A DNA stretch of 64,000 nt from NCBI RefSeq assembly GCF_002812705.1, contig NZ_CP025030.1, positions 6,076,001-6,140,000 of the forward strand, given 5' to 3'. This stretch comes from Achromobacter spanius. Its GTDB lineage: Bacteria; Pseudomonadota; Gammaproteobacteria; Burkholderiales; Burkholderiaceae_B. Both the position numbers and the translations under genes were made by a program. Each line of letters starts with the position of its first letter. The first letter of the stretch is position 1. This document shows positions 35,564 to 46,277 of this stretch, in pieces. The notes under the pieces are model-generated. The model did not search any database, had not been told where the DNA came from, and worked only from the letters and a program-made list of their open reading frames with translations.

Positions 35564-36613
35564 ATGGACATCCGCATCGAGAACCTCTGCATTTCGTACG
35601 GCAACCAGCGCGTCATCGACGGCCTGAGCCTGGATATTTCCCCCGGCGCCTTCTTTACCTTGCTGGGCCCCAGCGGCTGCGGCAAGACCACCCTGCTGCG
35701 CGCCATCGCGGGCTTTACGCCCATTGCGTCCGGCAATCTGCTGTTCGGCGGGCGCGACGTGACCCGCCTGCCGGCGCACCAGCGCAACATCGGCATGGTG
35801 TTCCAGGACTACGCATTGTTTCCCAACCGCAGCGTGTTCGACAACGCCGCTTACGGTCTACGCGCAAGAAAAGTGGCGCCCGCCCTGATCCAGCAAAGAG
35901 TGACCTCGGCGTTGGACCGCGTGGGGCTGGGGCAATACGCGGCAAGGCTGCCGGCCGAACTATCCGGCGGCCAGCGACAACGCGTGGCGCTCGCCCGCGC
36001 GCTGGTCATTCAGCCGCAAGTACTGCTGATGGACGAACCGCTGTCGAACCTGGATGCCAAGCTGCGGATCCAGGTGCGCCAGACGATCGCCGAACTCCAG
36101 CGCGAGGCCGGCATCACCACCGTTTTCGTCACCCACGATCAGGAAGAAGCGCTGGCGCTATCCGATCAGATCGCCGTCATGCAGCAGGGGCGCGTGGCGC
36201 AGCTCGGCACACCACGCGACATCTACAGCGCGCCTGCCAGCGGCTATGTGGCGGACTTCATCGGCGCGGCCAATCTGCTGCCCGTGCAGTGCCACGCGCT
36301 TGAAACCGGGCCGGTGCATTTACAGGTGGACGGGCACGCCGTGGCCGCGCACGCCCCCGTGCCCGTGGCGGGGCAGGCCGTGCTGGTGGCGCGCCCCGAA
36401 GACATCCTGCTGTCCACCACGCCGGGCGCCGGGGTGCCCGCGCGGATCCTGGCGCAGCAGTACCTGGGCATCAAGACCAACTACCGCGTCGAACTGCCCA
36501 GCGGCCGCCATATGAACGTGGACGTGCACGGCGACCCGATCGCCGCGCTTGCGCGAGGAACCGAGGTCGATCTGGTATTCAACCCGCAAAAAACCCTGGT
36601 GTTGGCATCATGA
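35564..36613 (+). CDS. ABC importer ATP-binding protein (FbpC/PotA type)
   Basis: This 349-residue ATPase has Walker A GPSGCGKTT (35-43), signature LSGGQRQRVALARAL, Walker B LLMDEPLSNLD and a C-terminal TOBE-type regulatory domain (~250-349). It is the motor of the importer whose permease and binding protein are encoded next. An AGGAG site lies 9 bases before the ATG. The stop overlaps the permease start (ATGA). Confidence 0.92.
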   Translation: MDIRIENLCISYGNQRVIDGLSLDISPGAFFTLLGPSGCGKTTLLRAIAGFTPIASGNLLFGGRDVTRLPAHQRNIGMVFQDYALFPNRSVFDNAAYGLRARKVAPALIQQRVTSALDRVGLGQYAARLPAELSGGQRQRVALARALVIQPQVLLMDEPLSNLDAKLRIQVRQTIAELQREAGITTVFVTHDQEEALALSDQIAVMQQGRVAQLGTPRDIYSAPASGYVADFIGAANLLPVQCHALETGPVHLQVDGHAVAAHAPVPVAGQAVLVARPEDILLSTTPGAGVPARILAQQYLGIKTNYRVELPSGRHMNVDVHGDPIAALARGTEVDLVFNPQKTLVLAS

Positions 36614-38262
36614 AGCGCCTGGCCCCCATCTTGCGGTCGCCCTGGACCTGGTTGTCGCTGGCGGTACTGGCGGTGCTGCTGGTGTTCCTGGTCTGGCCCG
36701 TGCTGAATATCCTGTCGGCCAGCGTGCTGGCGCGCAGCGACGAAGGCCTGTCCGGCTGGCAGATCATGCTGTCGGATCCGCGTTACCCGCGCGCCATCGG
36801 CAACACCTTGCTGCTGGGCGCGGGCGTGACGCTGCTGGCCGTCGCCATCGGTGTGCCGCTTGCGTACCTGACGGCGCGCCACCGCTATCCCGGTAAAGCG
36901 CTGGTGTCGATCCTGCCGCTGATCACGCTCATCATTCCCGAAGTCATCGGCGCGCAGACCTGGCTGATGATCCTGGGCAATAACGGCGTGCTGACGCGCG
37001 CGCTGCGTGATGGGCTGGGGCTGGACCCGCCCTCCTTCTATGGCTGGCCCGGACTGCTGACGGTCATGACCTTCACGTATTACGCGTACATCTACATCGG
37101 TACGCTGGCCGCCATCCGCGGCTTTGACGCGCAGCTTGAAGAGGCCGCCCAAAGCCTGGGCACGTCGCCGCCCGTATCACGCCTGAAAGTCATGGCGCCG
37201 GTGGTGATGCCCGCCGTGCTGGCCAGCGCCCTGCTTGTCTTCACCATGGTCGTGGGCAACTTCGCTACGTCGATGATTCTTGGGCACCGCGTCGAACTGC
37301 TGTCGGTGTTGACCTATCAGGCGTCGGTGTCCGAAACAGGCAGCGACCCGGTCATGCAAAGCACGCTTGCCACCACGTCGATCGGCCTGGTGATGCTGGC
37401 CCTGTTCCTGCAACGCTGGATTGTGTCGCGCGGTCGTTATGAAATCACCCAGGGGCGTGCCGCCCCCGAGACGCCGATACGGGGGCCGGGCGGGCTGGCG
37501 ATGGCGGGCGCGGCGCTGGCCGTGATGGCGCTGTCCATGCTGCCGCTGGGCACACTGGCCGTCGGCGCGTTCACCCGCGCGCACGGCCCCGTCATGCGCT
37601 GGGGCGAATGGACGGTTGCGCATCTGGAACGGGTGCTGATCAACGCCCCGGGCCCGGTGCTCAACTCCGTTTTGTTCGCAGGCGCCGCCACGCTGATCGC
37701 CATCGCCTTCAGCACCCTGGCCAGCTACCTGATCGTCAAGAAGCGCAACGTGTTGACGCCCTGGCTGGACTACCTCAGCTCCATTCCGCTGGCGCTGTCC
37801 GGCACGGTGATCGGCATTGGCCTGTTGATGACCTTCGGCCATGGCGCCTTCGACCTGTCCGGCACCGCTTCACTGATCGTGCTGGCCTACATCGTGCGGC
37901 GGCTTCCCTTTGGCGTGCGCAACGCTTCGTCCACGCTGTTCAACCTGCCCGACTCCATTGAAGAGGCGTCCATCAGCCTGGGGGTGCCGCCATTGGCGTC
38001 CTTCATCAAAGTGGTGCTGCCCTTGATGGCGCCCGCCATCGCGGCTGCCGCCGTGCTGACCTGGACCACCAGCGTCTCGGAACTGAGCGCCTCGGTCATC
38101 GTGTATTCGCCCGGGCATGAAACGCTGCCCATCCAGATTTTCCGCTTGATCGACAGCGGCCTGATGGCGCAGGCATCGGCCTACGGCCTGGTGCTGATCA
38201 CGGTGATCCTGGCGCCCGTGCTGCTGGCCACCCGCGTCTTCAACATCCGGCTCTTTGCCTGA
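36610..38262 (+). CDS. ABC importer permease with two fused domains (FbpB type)
   Basis: This 550-residue membrane protein has about 12 helices, formed by two binding-protein-dependent permease units (EAA loops in LEEAAQSLGTSP and IEEASISLGVPP). FbpB/AfuB-type permeases of ferric iron, 2-aminoethylphosphonate and hexose-phosphate importers have this duplicated plan. It overlaps the ATPase gene by 4 bases and precedes the solute-binding protein gene by 36 bases. Confidence 0.92.
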   Translation: MKRLAPILRSPWTWLSLAVLAVLLVFLVWPVLNILSASVLARSDEGLSGWQIMLSDPRYPRAIGNTLLLGAGVTLLAVAIGVPLAYLTARHRYPGKALVSILPLITLIIPEVIGAQTWLMILGNNGVLTRALRDGLGLDPPSFYGWPGLLTVMTFTYYAYIYIGTLAAIRGFDAQLEEAAQSLGTSPPVSRLKVMAPVVMPAVLASALLVFTMVVGNFATSMILGHRVELLSVLTYQASVSETGSDPVMQSTLATTSIGLVMLALFLQRWIVSRGRYEITQGRAAPETPIRGPGGLAMAGAALAVMALSMLPLGTLAVGAFTRAHGPVMRWGEWTVAHLERVLINAPGPVLNSVLFAGAATLIAIAFSTLASYLIVKKRNVLTPWLDYLSSIPLALSGTVIGIGLLMTFGHGAFDLSGTASLIVLAYIVRRLPFGVRNASSTLFNLPDSIEEASISLGVPPLASFIKVVLPLMAPAIAAAAVLTWTTSVSELSASVIVYSPGHETLPIQIFRLIDSGLMAQASAYGLVLITVILAPVLLATRVFNIRLFA

Positions 38263-38298
38263 GACCGGCTCATTCACCTTCCCATCAAAGGAATCGCC

Positions 38299-39318
38299 AT
38301 GATCCAGCTTCCCGCTTTCAACCGACGCCAGATGCTCAAGCTGCTGGCCGCCACCGGCGGCATCGGCGCCCTGCCCACCCAGGCGCTGGCCCAGCGTGCC
38401 GAAAAGGTCGTCCTGTACACCACGCTGAACGCGCAGTCCGTCGAGACCGCCAGCGACATCGCGCGCGACGTGCTGCCCCATATCAAACCCAGCACCGTTG
38501 CAGGCGGCAGCAGCCAGTTGCTCAAGCGGATCGAAGCCGAAGCCGGCCAGCCCAAGGGCGACCTGTTCTGGACATCCAGCGCCAACGTCATGCATGGCTA
38601 CCGCGCCCTGTTCGAGCCCTACCGCTCTGAACATATCGCCGCCATTCCCGACGATCTGCACGGCCCCGACGATCTCTGGATGGCCGCCAACCTTCACATC
38701 GTGGTCGGCATGGTCAACGCGCGGCACGTGCCCGGCGCCGCGCCGACGTCGTGGGCGGACCTGACCGACCGTCGCTTCAAAGGCAAGATCATCATTAGCG
38801 ACCCCGGCAACAGTTCCACCGCCTTCACCGCCTTGTGGGGCATCGAGCGCGTGCTGGGCACCGAAGGCTTGAGAGCGCTGGCGCGCAACGTCACCGTGTC
38901 CAGCGCGGCCTCGCATGTGGTGCGCAGTGTTGGCCAGGGCGAATACGCCGTGGGCATCACTTTCGAGTCCACGGCCTACCCCTATGTGGCGGGCGGCCAG
39001 AAAGAGATCGGCATCATGTACCCCACGGACGGCACCTTCACCGTGGCCGACAACATGGCCATGGTAAAGAACGCGCCCAACCCGGAAGCCGCCAAGCGCA
39101 TGTACGACTTGCTGCTGTCGCGCGAGATGCAATTGGCCTTGCTGCAAAACGCCTACCGCCGCCCCAGCCGCAACGACATCGACGTCAGCAAGCACCTGGA
39201 TATGCCGCCGCTTGCCGACATCAAGATCGTGCCGGTGGACGAAGCCGAAGCGGCGGCTGGCCGCGAAGCCTTTCTTGCACGGTGGCGCGCCTACCTCGCG
39301 CAGTCGCGCAGCACCTGA
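38299..39318 (+). CDS. Solute-binding protein of the FbpA/AfuA type, possible Tat substrate
   Basis: This 339-residue periplasmic binding protein has a twin-arginine-like start (NRRQMLKLLAATGG, residues 8-21) and the FbpA-type lobes (LYTTLNAQS, LFWTSSANVM, SDPGNSSTAFTALWG). Members bind ferric iron, phosphonates or sugar phosphates. With a phosphatase upstream in the same operon, an organophosphate ligand is more likely than iron, but the binding residues cannot be judged from sequence alone. It is the last gene of the 31028-39318 run and converges with the TonB receptor gene 4 bases later. Confidence 0.88.
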   Translation: MIQLPAFNRRQMLKLLAATGGIGALPTQALAQRAEKVVLYTTLNAQSVETASDIARDVLPHIKPSTVAGGSSQLLKRIEAEAGQPKGDLFWTSSANVMHGYRALFEPYRSEHIAAIPDDLHGPDDLWMAANLHIVVGMVNARHVPGAAPTSWADLTDRRFKGKIIISDPGNSSTAFTALWGIERVLGTEGLRALARNVTVSSAASHVVRSVGQGEYAVGITFESTAYPYVAGGQKEIGIMYPTDGTFTVADNMAMVKNAPNPEAAKRMYDLLLSREMQLALLQNAYRRPSRNDIDVSKHLDMPPLADIKIVPVDEAEAAAGREAFLARWRAYLAQSRST

Positions 39319-39322
39319 CTGC

Positions 39323-41839
39323 TTACCAGCGATAACGCAGGCTGGCCTTGACCGAACGCTGGTAGCCATACCAGCACCAGGAATCCCCCGAGCAAGACGC
39401 GATGTATTCCTTGTCGAACAGGTTCTGGACGTTCAAGGCCACCTGCATGCCCTTCAACGACGGCGACACACGGCCAAGGTCATAGTCCAGCATCAGGTCG
39501 ACCAGCGTCACGGACGGTACCTTCATCGTGTTGGTCTCATTGACAAACGACGAGCCGATGTAGCGCACGCCGCCGCCCACGCCCATGCCCGCCAACGGTC
39601 CGTCCTGCAGTTGATAGCGCGCCCATGCGGACGCCTGCTGAGACGGCACGCCGGCCGGCGATTTGTCCTTCAGGTTCAAGCCCGCCAGGTTGGGGTTGGC
39701 CTTGGAGTACTCGTTGTTCATCAAGGAATACGCGGCCACCACCGTCAGGCCCCGCATCGGTTCGCTCTTGGCTTCCAGTTCGATACCCTGCGTGCGCAGC
39801 TCGCCCGCCTGGATCGAGCACCGGCCACCGGCAGTGCCGCAGATGTGCGTGGGATCCGGATCCGTCGTGGTCATGTTTTCGCGACGGATGTCGAACGCCG
39901 CGAACGACAGCAGGGTTGCGCTGCCAGGCGGCTGGTACTTGATGCCGACCTCGTACTGATTGCCCTCGATGGGCTTGAACGGCGTGTTCTGCCAGCCCGT
40001 GCCCGACTGCGGCTCGAACGATTCCGAATAGCTGAAGTACGGCGCGACGCCGTTGTCGAAGTTGTAGATCACGCCCAGGCGGCCCGTGAACTTCTCGGCA
40101 TTCAAGGAAGACGGCGCGACGCGGCCGGTGGCAATCGTCGTGGTCTCACCCACGTTGCGAGACCAGTCGTAGCGTCCGCCCAGCAGCACCGACAAGCGAT
40201 CAATCTTGATCTGGTCCTGGAAGTACAGGCCCGCCTGGTACTGCGTGGAGGTGGCGTCCGTCGAGAACGCGGGGGTGGCGATGCGCTGGTGATTGTCCGG
40301 GTTAAGTACATACAGCGGCGGCGCGCTGCCATAGCCCGCCAGCGTGTCGGTCTTCACGTGCTGATAGTCAAAGCCCAGCAACGCCGTGTGGCCGAAGCGG
40401 CCGGTATTGAAACGCGCCTGCAGATTGTTGTCGATGGTCAGCGCGCCCACGTCCACGTCCGTGGCAATGGATGCGCGCTGCTGGTACAGGTAGCGCTTGT
40501 CCGTGTAGCCGTAGTTGTTCGTCATGGCGCCATAGACGCTGCGGTACTGAGCCTCGGACCGCGTCCAGCGCAGGCTTTGCGTGGCCTTGAACGTGTCGTT
40601 GAAGCGATGGTCCAGCACATAACCCAGCGAATAGCTCTTGCGATCGCTCTTTTCGAAATTGGCGTCGCCGTCGTAGTAGTTGGCCGGAAGGCGGATGCCG
40701 TCCGGCGCCGACAGCAGCGTGCGCATGGCGGGCACGGTGCCGTAAGAGCCCATGTCCGGATCGCGTTGGAAGTTGGTCAGCACCGTCAGCGAGGTGTCGC
40801 CATTGGGCTTCCACGTAAAGGCCGGCGACACGAAATAGCGCCGTTCCTTGGTGTCCTTGACCTGGCCGTCCGACATATAGCCCGCGCCGACCAGGCGATA
40901 CAGGTACTTGCCTTCCTCGTCCATGGGGCCGCCAAAGTCAAAGTTGGCGCGGCGGTAATCGTAGTTGCCGACCTGCACCTCGACTTCGCGTAGCGTCTCT
41001 TCCAACGGACGCTTGCTGACCTGGTTCACCACGCCGCCCGGGCCGCCCTGGCCATACATGACCGAGGCGGGTCCCTTCAACACGTCCACGCGCTCCAGGC
41101 GGTAGGCGTCCACTTGCGGCAAGGCGTCACGGCCGCCGAACACGCGCAAGCCGTCCAGATAGGACGACGCCGAAAAGCCACGCACGCTGAACTGGTCCAG
41201 GCGCGTGGCGGTGGCGCCGCGCGATTCAGTGGCCACACCCGCCGTATATCGCAAGACCTGGTTCAGCGTTTGCGCGCCTTGCTCCTTGATCTGTTCGCGC
41301 GTGATCACCGACACCGATTGCGGCGTTTCGATCAGCGGCGTGTCGGTCTTGGTGGCGCTGACGCTGGCGCTGGCCACATAGCCCACGGTGGGCGCCAACG
41401 CGCTTTCCGACATGCCCGACACCGTCACCGGCGCCAGCACATGCGCGTCGCCCGAGACCGGCGCGGGCGCCAGCGTCCAGGTATTGCCCGACTGCGCACG
41501 CGCCTGCAGGCCGCTGCCCGACAGAATCCGCGCAAAGCCCGCACCGACCGAATAGGTGCCGTTCAGCCCATCGGAATGACGGCCGCGCACCAACGCCGGG
41601 TCGAACGACAGCACCACGCCCGCCGTGCGCGCAAACTGCGTCAGCGCATCGGCCAGGGCGCCGGCGGGAATCTGGTAGCCGCGCTGCGCGTTGACGGAGA
41701 CTGGGGCGGCGGCGGGCGCGGATTGCGCCCACACGGCGGGCATACCGACGGCAAGAGCGCCCGCGCAGGTGGCGGTCAGCACAGCCTTGCGGCCAGCCGT
41801 CAATGTGGCGCGCATGCGCGGTTGAGATGAAGCAGACAC
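39323..41839 (-). CDS. TonB-dependent siderophore receptor with signalling domain
   Basis: This 838-residue outer-membrane receptor has a signal peptide, an N-terminal secretin/TonB short domain (~45-125) typical of transducers, a TonB-box-like stretch, plug domain (TPQSVSVITREQI, QFSVRGF) and a 22-strand barrel ending in YQRSVKASLRYRW with a terminal Trp. The start is a GTG with GGGAGAG 4 bases upstream, the only strong ribosome-binding site. The fecI and fecR-like genes just upstream would form its cell-surface signalling cascade. The siderophore is unknown. Confidence 0.93.
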   Translation of the reverse strand: MSASSQPRMRATLTAGRKAVLTATCAGALAVGMPAVWAQSAPAAAPVSVNAQRGYQIPAGALADALTQFARTAGVVLSFDPALVRGRHSDGLNGTYSVGAGFARILSGSGLQARAQSGNTWTLAPAPVSGDAHVLAPVTVSGMSESALAPTVGYVASASVSATKTDTPLIETPQSVSVITREQIKEQGAQTLNQVLRYTAGVATESRGATATRLDQFSVRGFSASSYLDGLRVFGGRDALPQVDAYRLERVDVLKGPASVMYGQGGPGGVVNQVSKRPLEETLREVEVQVGNYDYRRANFDFGGPMDEEGKYLYRLVGAGYMSDGQVKDTKERRYFVSPAFTWKPNGDTSLTVLTNFQRDPDMGSYGTVPAMRTLLSAPDGIRLPANYYDGDANFEKSDRKSYSLGYVLDHRFNDTFKATQSLRWTRSEAQYRSVYGAMTNNYGYTDKRYLYQQRASIATDVDVGALTIDNNLQARFNTGRFGHTALLGFDYQHVKTDTLAGYGSAPPLYVLNPDNHQRIATPAFSTDATSTQYQAGLYFQDQIKIDRLSVLLGGRYDWSRNVGETTTIATGRVAPSSLNAEKFTGRLGVIYNFDNGVAPYFSYSESFEPQSGTGWQNTPFKPIEGNQYEVGIKYQPPGSATLLSFAAFDIRRENMTTTDPDPTHICGTAGGRCSIQAGELRTQGIELEAKSEPMRGLTVVAAYSLMNNEYSKANPNLAGLNLKDKSPAGVPSQQASAWARYQLQDGPLAGMGVGGGVRYIGSSFVNETNTMKVPSVTLVDLMLDYDLGRVSPSLKGMQVALNVQNLFDKEYIASCSGDSWCWYGYQRSVKASLRYRW

Positions 41840-41927
41840 GAAACTCTCCCTGTACGGTGATCTATCTCTGCCTTTCCGTACGGGAAACGAAAACCTGCAA
41901 TGCGTCGGGCAAAAAAGTTTGTAACGG

Positions 41928-42887
41928 TCAGATCTGGCGTGGTCCGACCTGCAACCAGTACTGGGTGTGCCGACTGACGCTAATGGGTAGCGCGGGTTCA
42001 AGCGCCCTGAGCGCGCGTTCGGCATCGTCCAAGGGAAAGACGCCTGATAGCCTCAGCCCTGCGACGGCCGGGTCCACCCGAATCACACCCACGCGCTGGC
42101 GCGCCAGATGGCGCGCGAAGTCATCCAGACGCCATTCCTTGGCGACCACCAAGCCGTCCACCCAGGCCAGGCGGTCCGGGTCCGAGGCCTTGCGCACGAC
42201 GTCATGCGCGTCTGAGAAAGCCAGGCGTTCGCCCGCGCTGGCTTGGGTCCAGGCCCCATCGCGCAGCAAAGCGACGCTGCCCTCGTACACGCCCAAGCGC
42301 GAATCCGTATCCGTGCGTCGCAGATCAAAGCGGGCTCGCTCGGCTCGCAATTCGCCATGGCCCGAGTCCACGCGCAACGCGTCAACGCCCGGACGCGGCT
42401 CGGTGTCGACCAGCATCTCGCCGCGCAACAGATCAATGCCACGCTCGCTGCCCGACACATGCACGCGCACCGCGCTGTCGCTGTTCAAGATGATGCGCAA
42501 GCCGTCGGCCAACGCCACGCTGCGGCGTTCGCCCACGCGCGTGCTCAAGTCTGCCGTCAGGCGCTGCCAGGGCGTGTGCCGATAGCCCGCCCACCCCATC
42601 GCGGAAATTGCGCTAACCCCGAGCAGCGACCGCAATACCGCGCGGCGCCCCGAAGACGCCGGGGCATTCAGCGCCGCATGCGCCAGCGGCGCAGGCACCC
42701 GCCGCGCGTCGCGGCCGATCGCTTCCAGGCGTTCCCAAGCCTGCCGGTGCGCGGCATCCGCTTCCAGCCAGGCGCGACAGGATTCCCGGTCGTGCGCGTC
42801 GGCCACGCCGCTTTGCAGCTTGGCCCACCAGGCAATGGCCTGGCGCACGACCGGGTCCGGCGGCATGCCGTGCGCGGCGTTATTCAT
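41928..42887 (-). CDS. FecR family anti-sigma regulator
   Basis: This 319-residue FecR-type protein has an N-terminal cytoplasmic part with the WW-containing AIAWWAKLQSG pattern, one membrane helix (LLGVSAISAMGWAGY) and a periplasmic FecR domain (RSVALADGLRIILNSDSAV). It would relay receptor occupancy to the sigma factor encoded upstream. Its start overlaps the sigma gene by 8 bases. The receptor gene follows 88 bases downstream. Confidence 0.92.
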   Translation of the reverse strand: MNNAAHGMPPDPVVRQAIAWWAKLQSGVADAHDRESCRAWLEADAAHRQAWERLEAIGRDARRVPAPLAHAALNAPASSGRRAVLRSLLGVSAISAMGWAGYRHTPWQRLTADLSTRVGERRSVALADGLRIILNSDSAVRVHVSGSERGIDLLRGEMLVDTEPRPGVDALRVDSGHGELRAERARFDLRRTDTDSRLGVYEGSVALLRDGAWTQASAGERLAFSDAHDVVRKASDPDRLAWVDGLVVAKEWRLDDFARHLARQRVGVIRVDPAVAGLRLSGVFPLDDAERALRALEPALPISVSRHTQYWLQVGPRQI

Positions 42888-43437
42888 AGAACGCCGCATA
42901 GCACGCGGTCATCGCGCGCACCATGTACTGTTGTACGGAACTCAGGGAGACGCCCAGGCGTTGTGCGATGTCGGGATAGGTCAGCCCATCCAGCTGCGAC
43001 ATCAAGAACGCGGCTCGGGCCTTGGGAGGCAGGCCGTCCAGCAAGTGGTCCAGACGCACCAGCGCCTGCAGTTGTTCGGCCTGCGTCTCGGGTGACGGCG
43101 CATAAGCCTGCGGCAGCGTGGAAAGATAGCCAAGGTAGGCGTATTCCAGCGCGGCGTGGCGCTGGTGGTCCACCACCAGCCCCTTCGCAATCGTGGTCAA
43201 CAAGGCGCGCGCGTCATGGGCGCGCACGGCTTTGCGCCCCTGGATCACCCGCACGAACACATCCTGCGCCAGGTCTTCCGCGCGGTGGTCGCAGCCCAGC
43301 TTGCGGCGCAGCCAGCCGAACAGCCAGGGGCGATGCTCGCGGTAGAGACTATCAACGCGGCTATCGACGAGCCCGTCAACGGACGCGATGACGGCGTCGG
43401 CACACGGGGCCGATGAGGAGAGCAAGGGGGAAGGCAC
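42880..43437 (-). CDS. FecI-like ECF sigma factor
   Basis: This 185-residue ECF sigma factor has region 2 (EHRPWLFGWLRRKLG, RAEDLAQDVFVRVIQG) and region 4 (DGLTYPDIAQRLGVSLSSVQQYM). The start is GTG with a weak site upstream. It is preceded by a Fur-box-like sequence (43482-43500), so iron starvation would raise its level, and FecR would activate it on siderophore binding. Target promoters should include the receptor gene downstream. Confidence 0.92.
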   Translation of the reverse strand: MPSPLLSSSAPCADAVIASVDGLVDSRVDSLYREHRPWLFGWLRRKLGCDHRAEDLAQDVFVRVIQGRKAVRAHDARALLTTIAKGLVVDHQRHAALEYAYLGYLSTLPQAYAPSPETQAEQLQALVRLDHLLDGLPPKARAAFLMSQLDGLTYPDIAQRLGVSLSSVQQYMVRAMTACYAAFYE

Positions 43438-43481
43438 GATTGAGACGGCGGTGCGGGACCTGAAGTCTCAAAATGTTAATT

Positions 43482-43500
43482 GATAATGACTTGCATTACC
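43482..43500 (-). promoter_or_regulatory. Fur-box-like site upstream of the fecI-like gene
   Basis: GATAATGACTTGCATTACC matches 15 of 19 positions of the Fur consensus GATAATGATTATCATTATC. It sits 45 bases from the sigma gene start, in an AT-rich patch. Confidence 0.65.
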
Positions 43501-43548
43501 AATGCTATCTTCAGGCGGCCCGCGCCATGCGGGCCGCTTGCGGCATTA

Positions 43549-44640
43549 CTACAACGTCGCCGTCGACCGGCGTTCGGATTCCAGGTATTCGCGCGACTGC
43601 ATTTCCAGAATGCGCGACACGGTGCGATGGAATTCATTGGCCAGCGCGCCTTCCGTGTAGATCTCTTCAGGTTCGCACTCGGCCGACATGATGAGCTTGA
43701 CGCGGTGGTCATAGAACACGTCGATCAACCACGTGAAGCGACGCGCCTCGGACGCCTGGCGCGGCCCCATCTTCGGCACGCCGGACAAGATCACGGCATG
43801 GAAGCGGCTGGCCAGTTCCAGATAATCATTCTGCGAACGCGGGCCGCCGCACAGCGTGGCGAAGTCGAACCACACCACCGCGCCCGCCAGCGCCACCGCG
43901 CGAATTTCGCGGTGCTCGATGTGCAGCAGGGGTTCTTGCGGCGGCGTATCGGCCAGGCTGTCGAAGGCCTTTTGCAGCGCGGCTTGCGCGCGCTCGTCCA
44001 GCGGCGTGTGATAGCACTGCACCTGCTCGAGCGAACGGCGGCGGTAGTCCACCCCGGCGTCCACATTCAGCACGTCCATGCGCGACTGAATCAACTTGAT
44101 CGCGGGCAACACGCGGTCGCGGTGCAGGCCGTCGGTGTACAGCGTGGACGGCTCGTAGTTGGACGTCATGACGAACGACGTACCGTACTCGAACAGCTTC
44201 AACAGCAGCCGGTGCAGGATCATGGCGTCCGCCACGTCCGACACATGGAATTCGTCAAAGCAGATCAGGCGATAGCGTTTGGCGACTCGCTTGGCCACCT
44301 CGTCCAGCGGGTCCTGCATGCCCTTCACTTCTTCCAGCTCGCGATGCACGCCGCGCATGAATTCGTGAAAGTGCAGCCGCGCCTTGCGCACGACCGGCAC
44401 GGTGGCATAGAAGGCATCCATCAGGAAGCTCTTGCCGCGCCCCACTCCGCCCCACAGATACACGCCGCGCGGCACATCGGGGCGGTTCAGCAGCTTCTTC
44501 AGCGCGTTCGAGCGCATCGACTTGAACTTGACCCATTCGTCGTAATAGCGCTGCAAGCGGTCGATAGCCTGCTTTTGCGCGGCATCGGGCTTGTAGCCAC
44601 GTTCGGCCAAGGCGTGTTCGTAGTATTCGCGGACGTTCAT
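43549..44640 (-). CDS. zapE: ZapE/AFG1 family ATPase, cell division
   Basis: This 363-residue AAA-like ATPase has Walker A GGVGRGKS (64-71), Walker B LICFDEFHVSD and a C-terminal YDHRVKLIMSAE segment typical of ZapE/AFG1. ZapE destabilises FtsZ polymers under stress. It lies downstream of lpdA in the same direction, separated by a terminator. The odh-zapE order is common in beta-proteobacteria. Confidence 0.92.
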   Translation of the reverse strand: MNVREYYEHALAERGYKPDAAQKQAIDRLQRYYDEWVKFKSMRSNALKKLLNRPDVPRGVYLWGGVGRGKSFLMDAFYATVPVVRKARLHFHEFMRGVHRELEEVKGMQDPLDEVAKRVAKRYRLICFDEFHVSDVADAMILHRLLLKLFEYGTSFVMTSNYEPSTLYTDGLHRDRVLPAIKLIQSRMDVLNVDAGVDYRRRSLEQVQCYHTPLDERAQAALQKAFDSLADTPPQEPLLHIEHREIRAVALAGAVVWFDFATLCGGPRSQNDYLELASRFHAVILSGVPKMGPRQASEARRFTWLIDVFYDHRVKLIMSAECEPEEIYTEGALANEFHRTVSRILEMQSREYLESERRSTATL

Positions 44641-44667
44641 GGGGACTTAGTTCAACCAAGCAAAATG

Positions 44668-44695
44668 AAAAAAGGGCGGGTCCTTGAACCCGCCC
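44668..44695 (-). terminator. Terminator after lpdA
   Basis: On the minus strand an 8-bp stem (44688-44695 with 44674-44681) with a 6-base loop is followed by six T. It ends the odhA-odhB-lpdA operon before zapE. Confidence 0.88.
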
Positions 44696-44720
44696 CCTGT
44701 CTAGCTCCGGTCAAGCACGC

Positions 44721-46148
<1,428 letters not shown>

Positions 46149-46179
46149 AGTGTTCTCGCGGATGAGTGTGGGGTGGAAC

Positions 46180-46272
46180 ACGCCCCGCCCGACGTTTGCG
46201 AGCCGGAGGCAGGCAGAGAGCCTGCCGGGGCGCCGCGGGCCGGAAGGCCCGGAGCGGCGCCGCGCGGGGCGT
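46180..46272 (-). other. Structured intergenic element between odhB and lpdA
   Basis: An outer 9-bp stem (ACGCCCCGC at 46180-46188 with 46264-46272) encloses two further hairpins: GGCAGGC/GCCTGCC (46208-46226), and a compound one with GGCGCCGC/GCGGCGCC (46229-46261) capped by GGGCC/GGCCC. The result is a three-way-junction-like fold of about 93 bases filling most of the gap. It could be a REP-type repeat, an mRNA-stability element or a processing site. Confidence 0.55.
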
Positions 46273-46277
46273 CGAGA

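Noticed and set aside
42243..43391. A 382-codon plus-strand frame across the fecR and fecI-like genes
   Set aside because: Arg- and Ala-rich shadow frame; the opposite strand has sigma region 2 and 4 motifs and a FecR domain.
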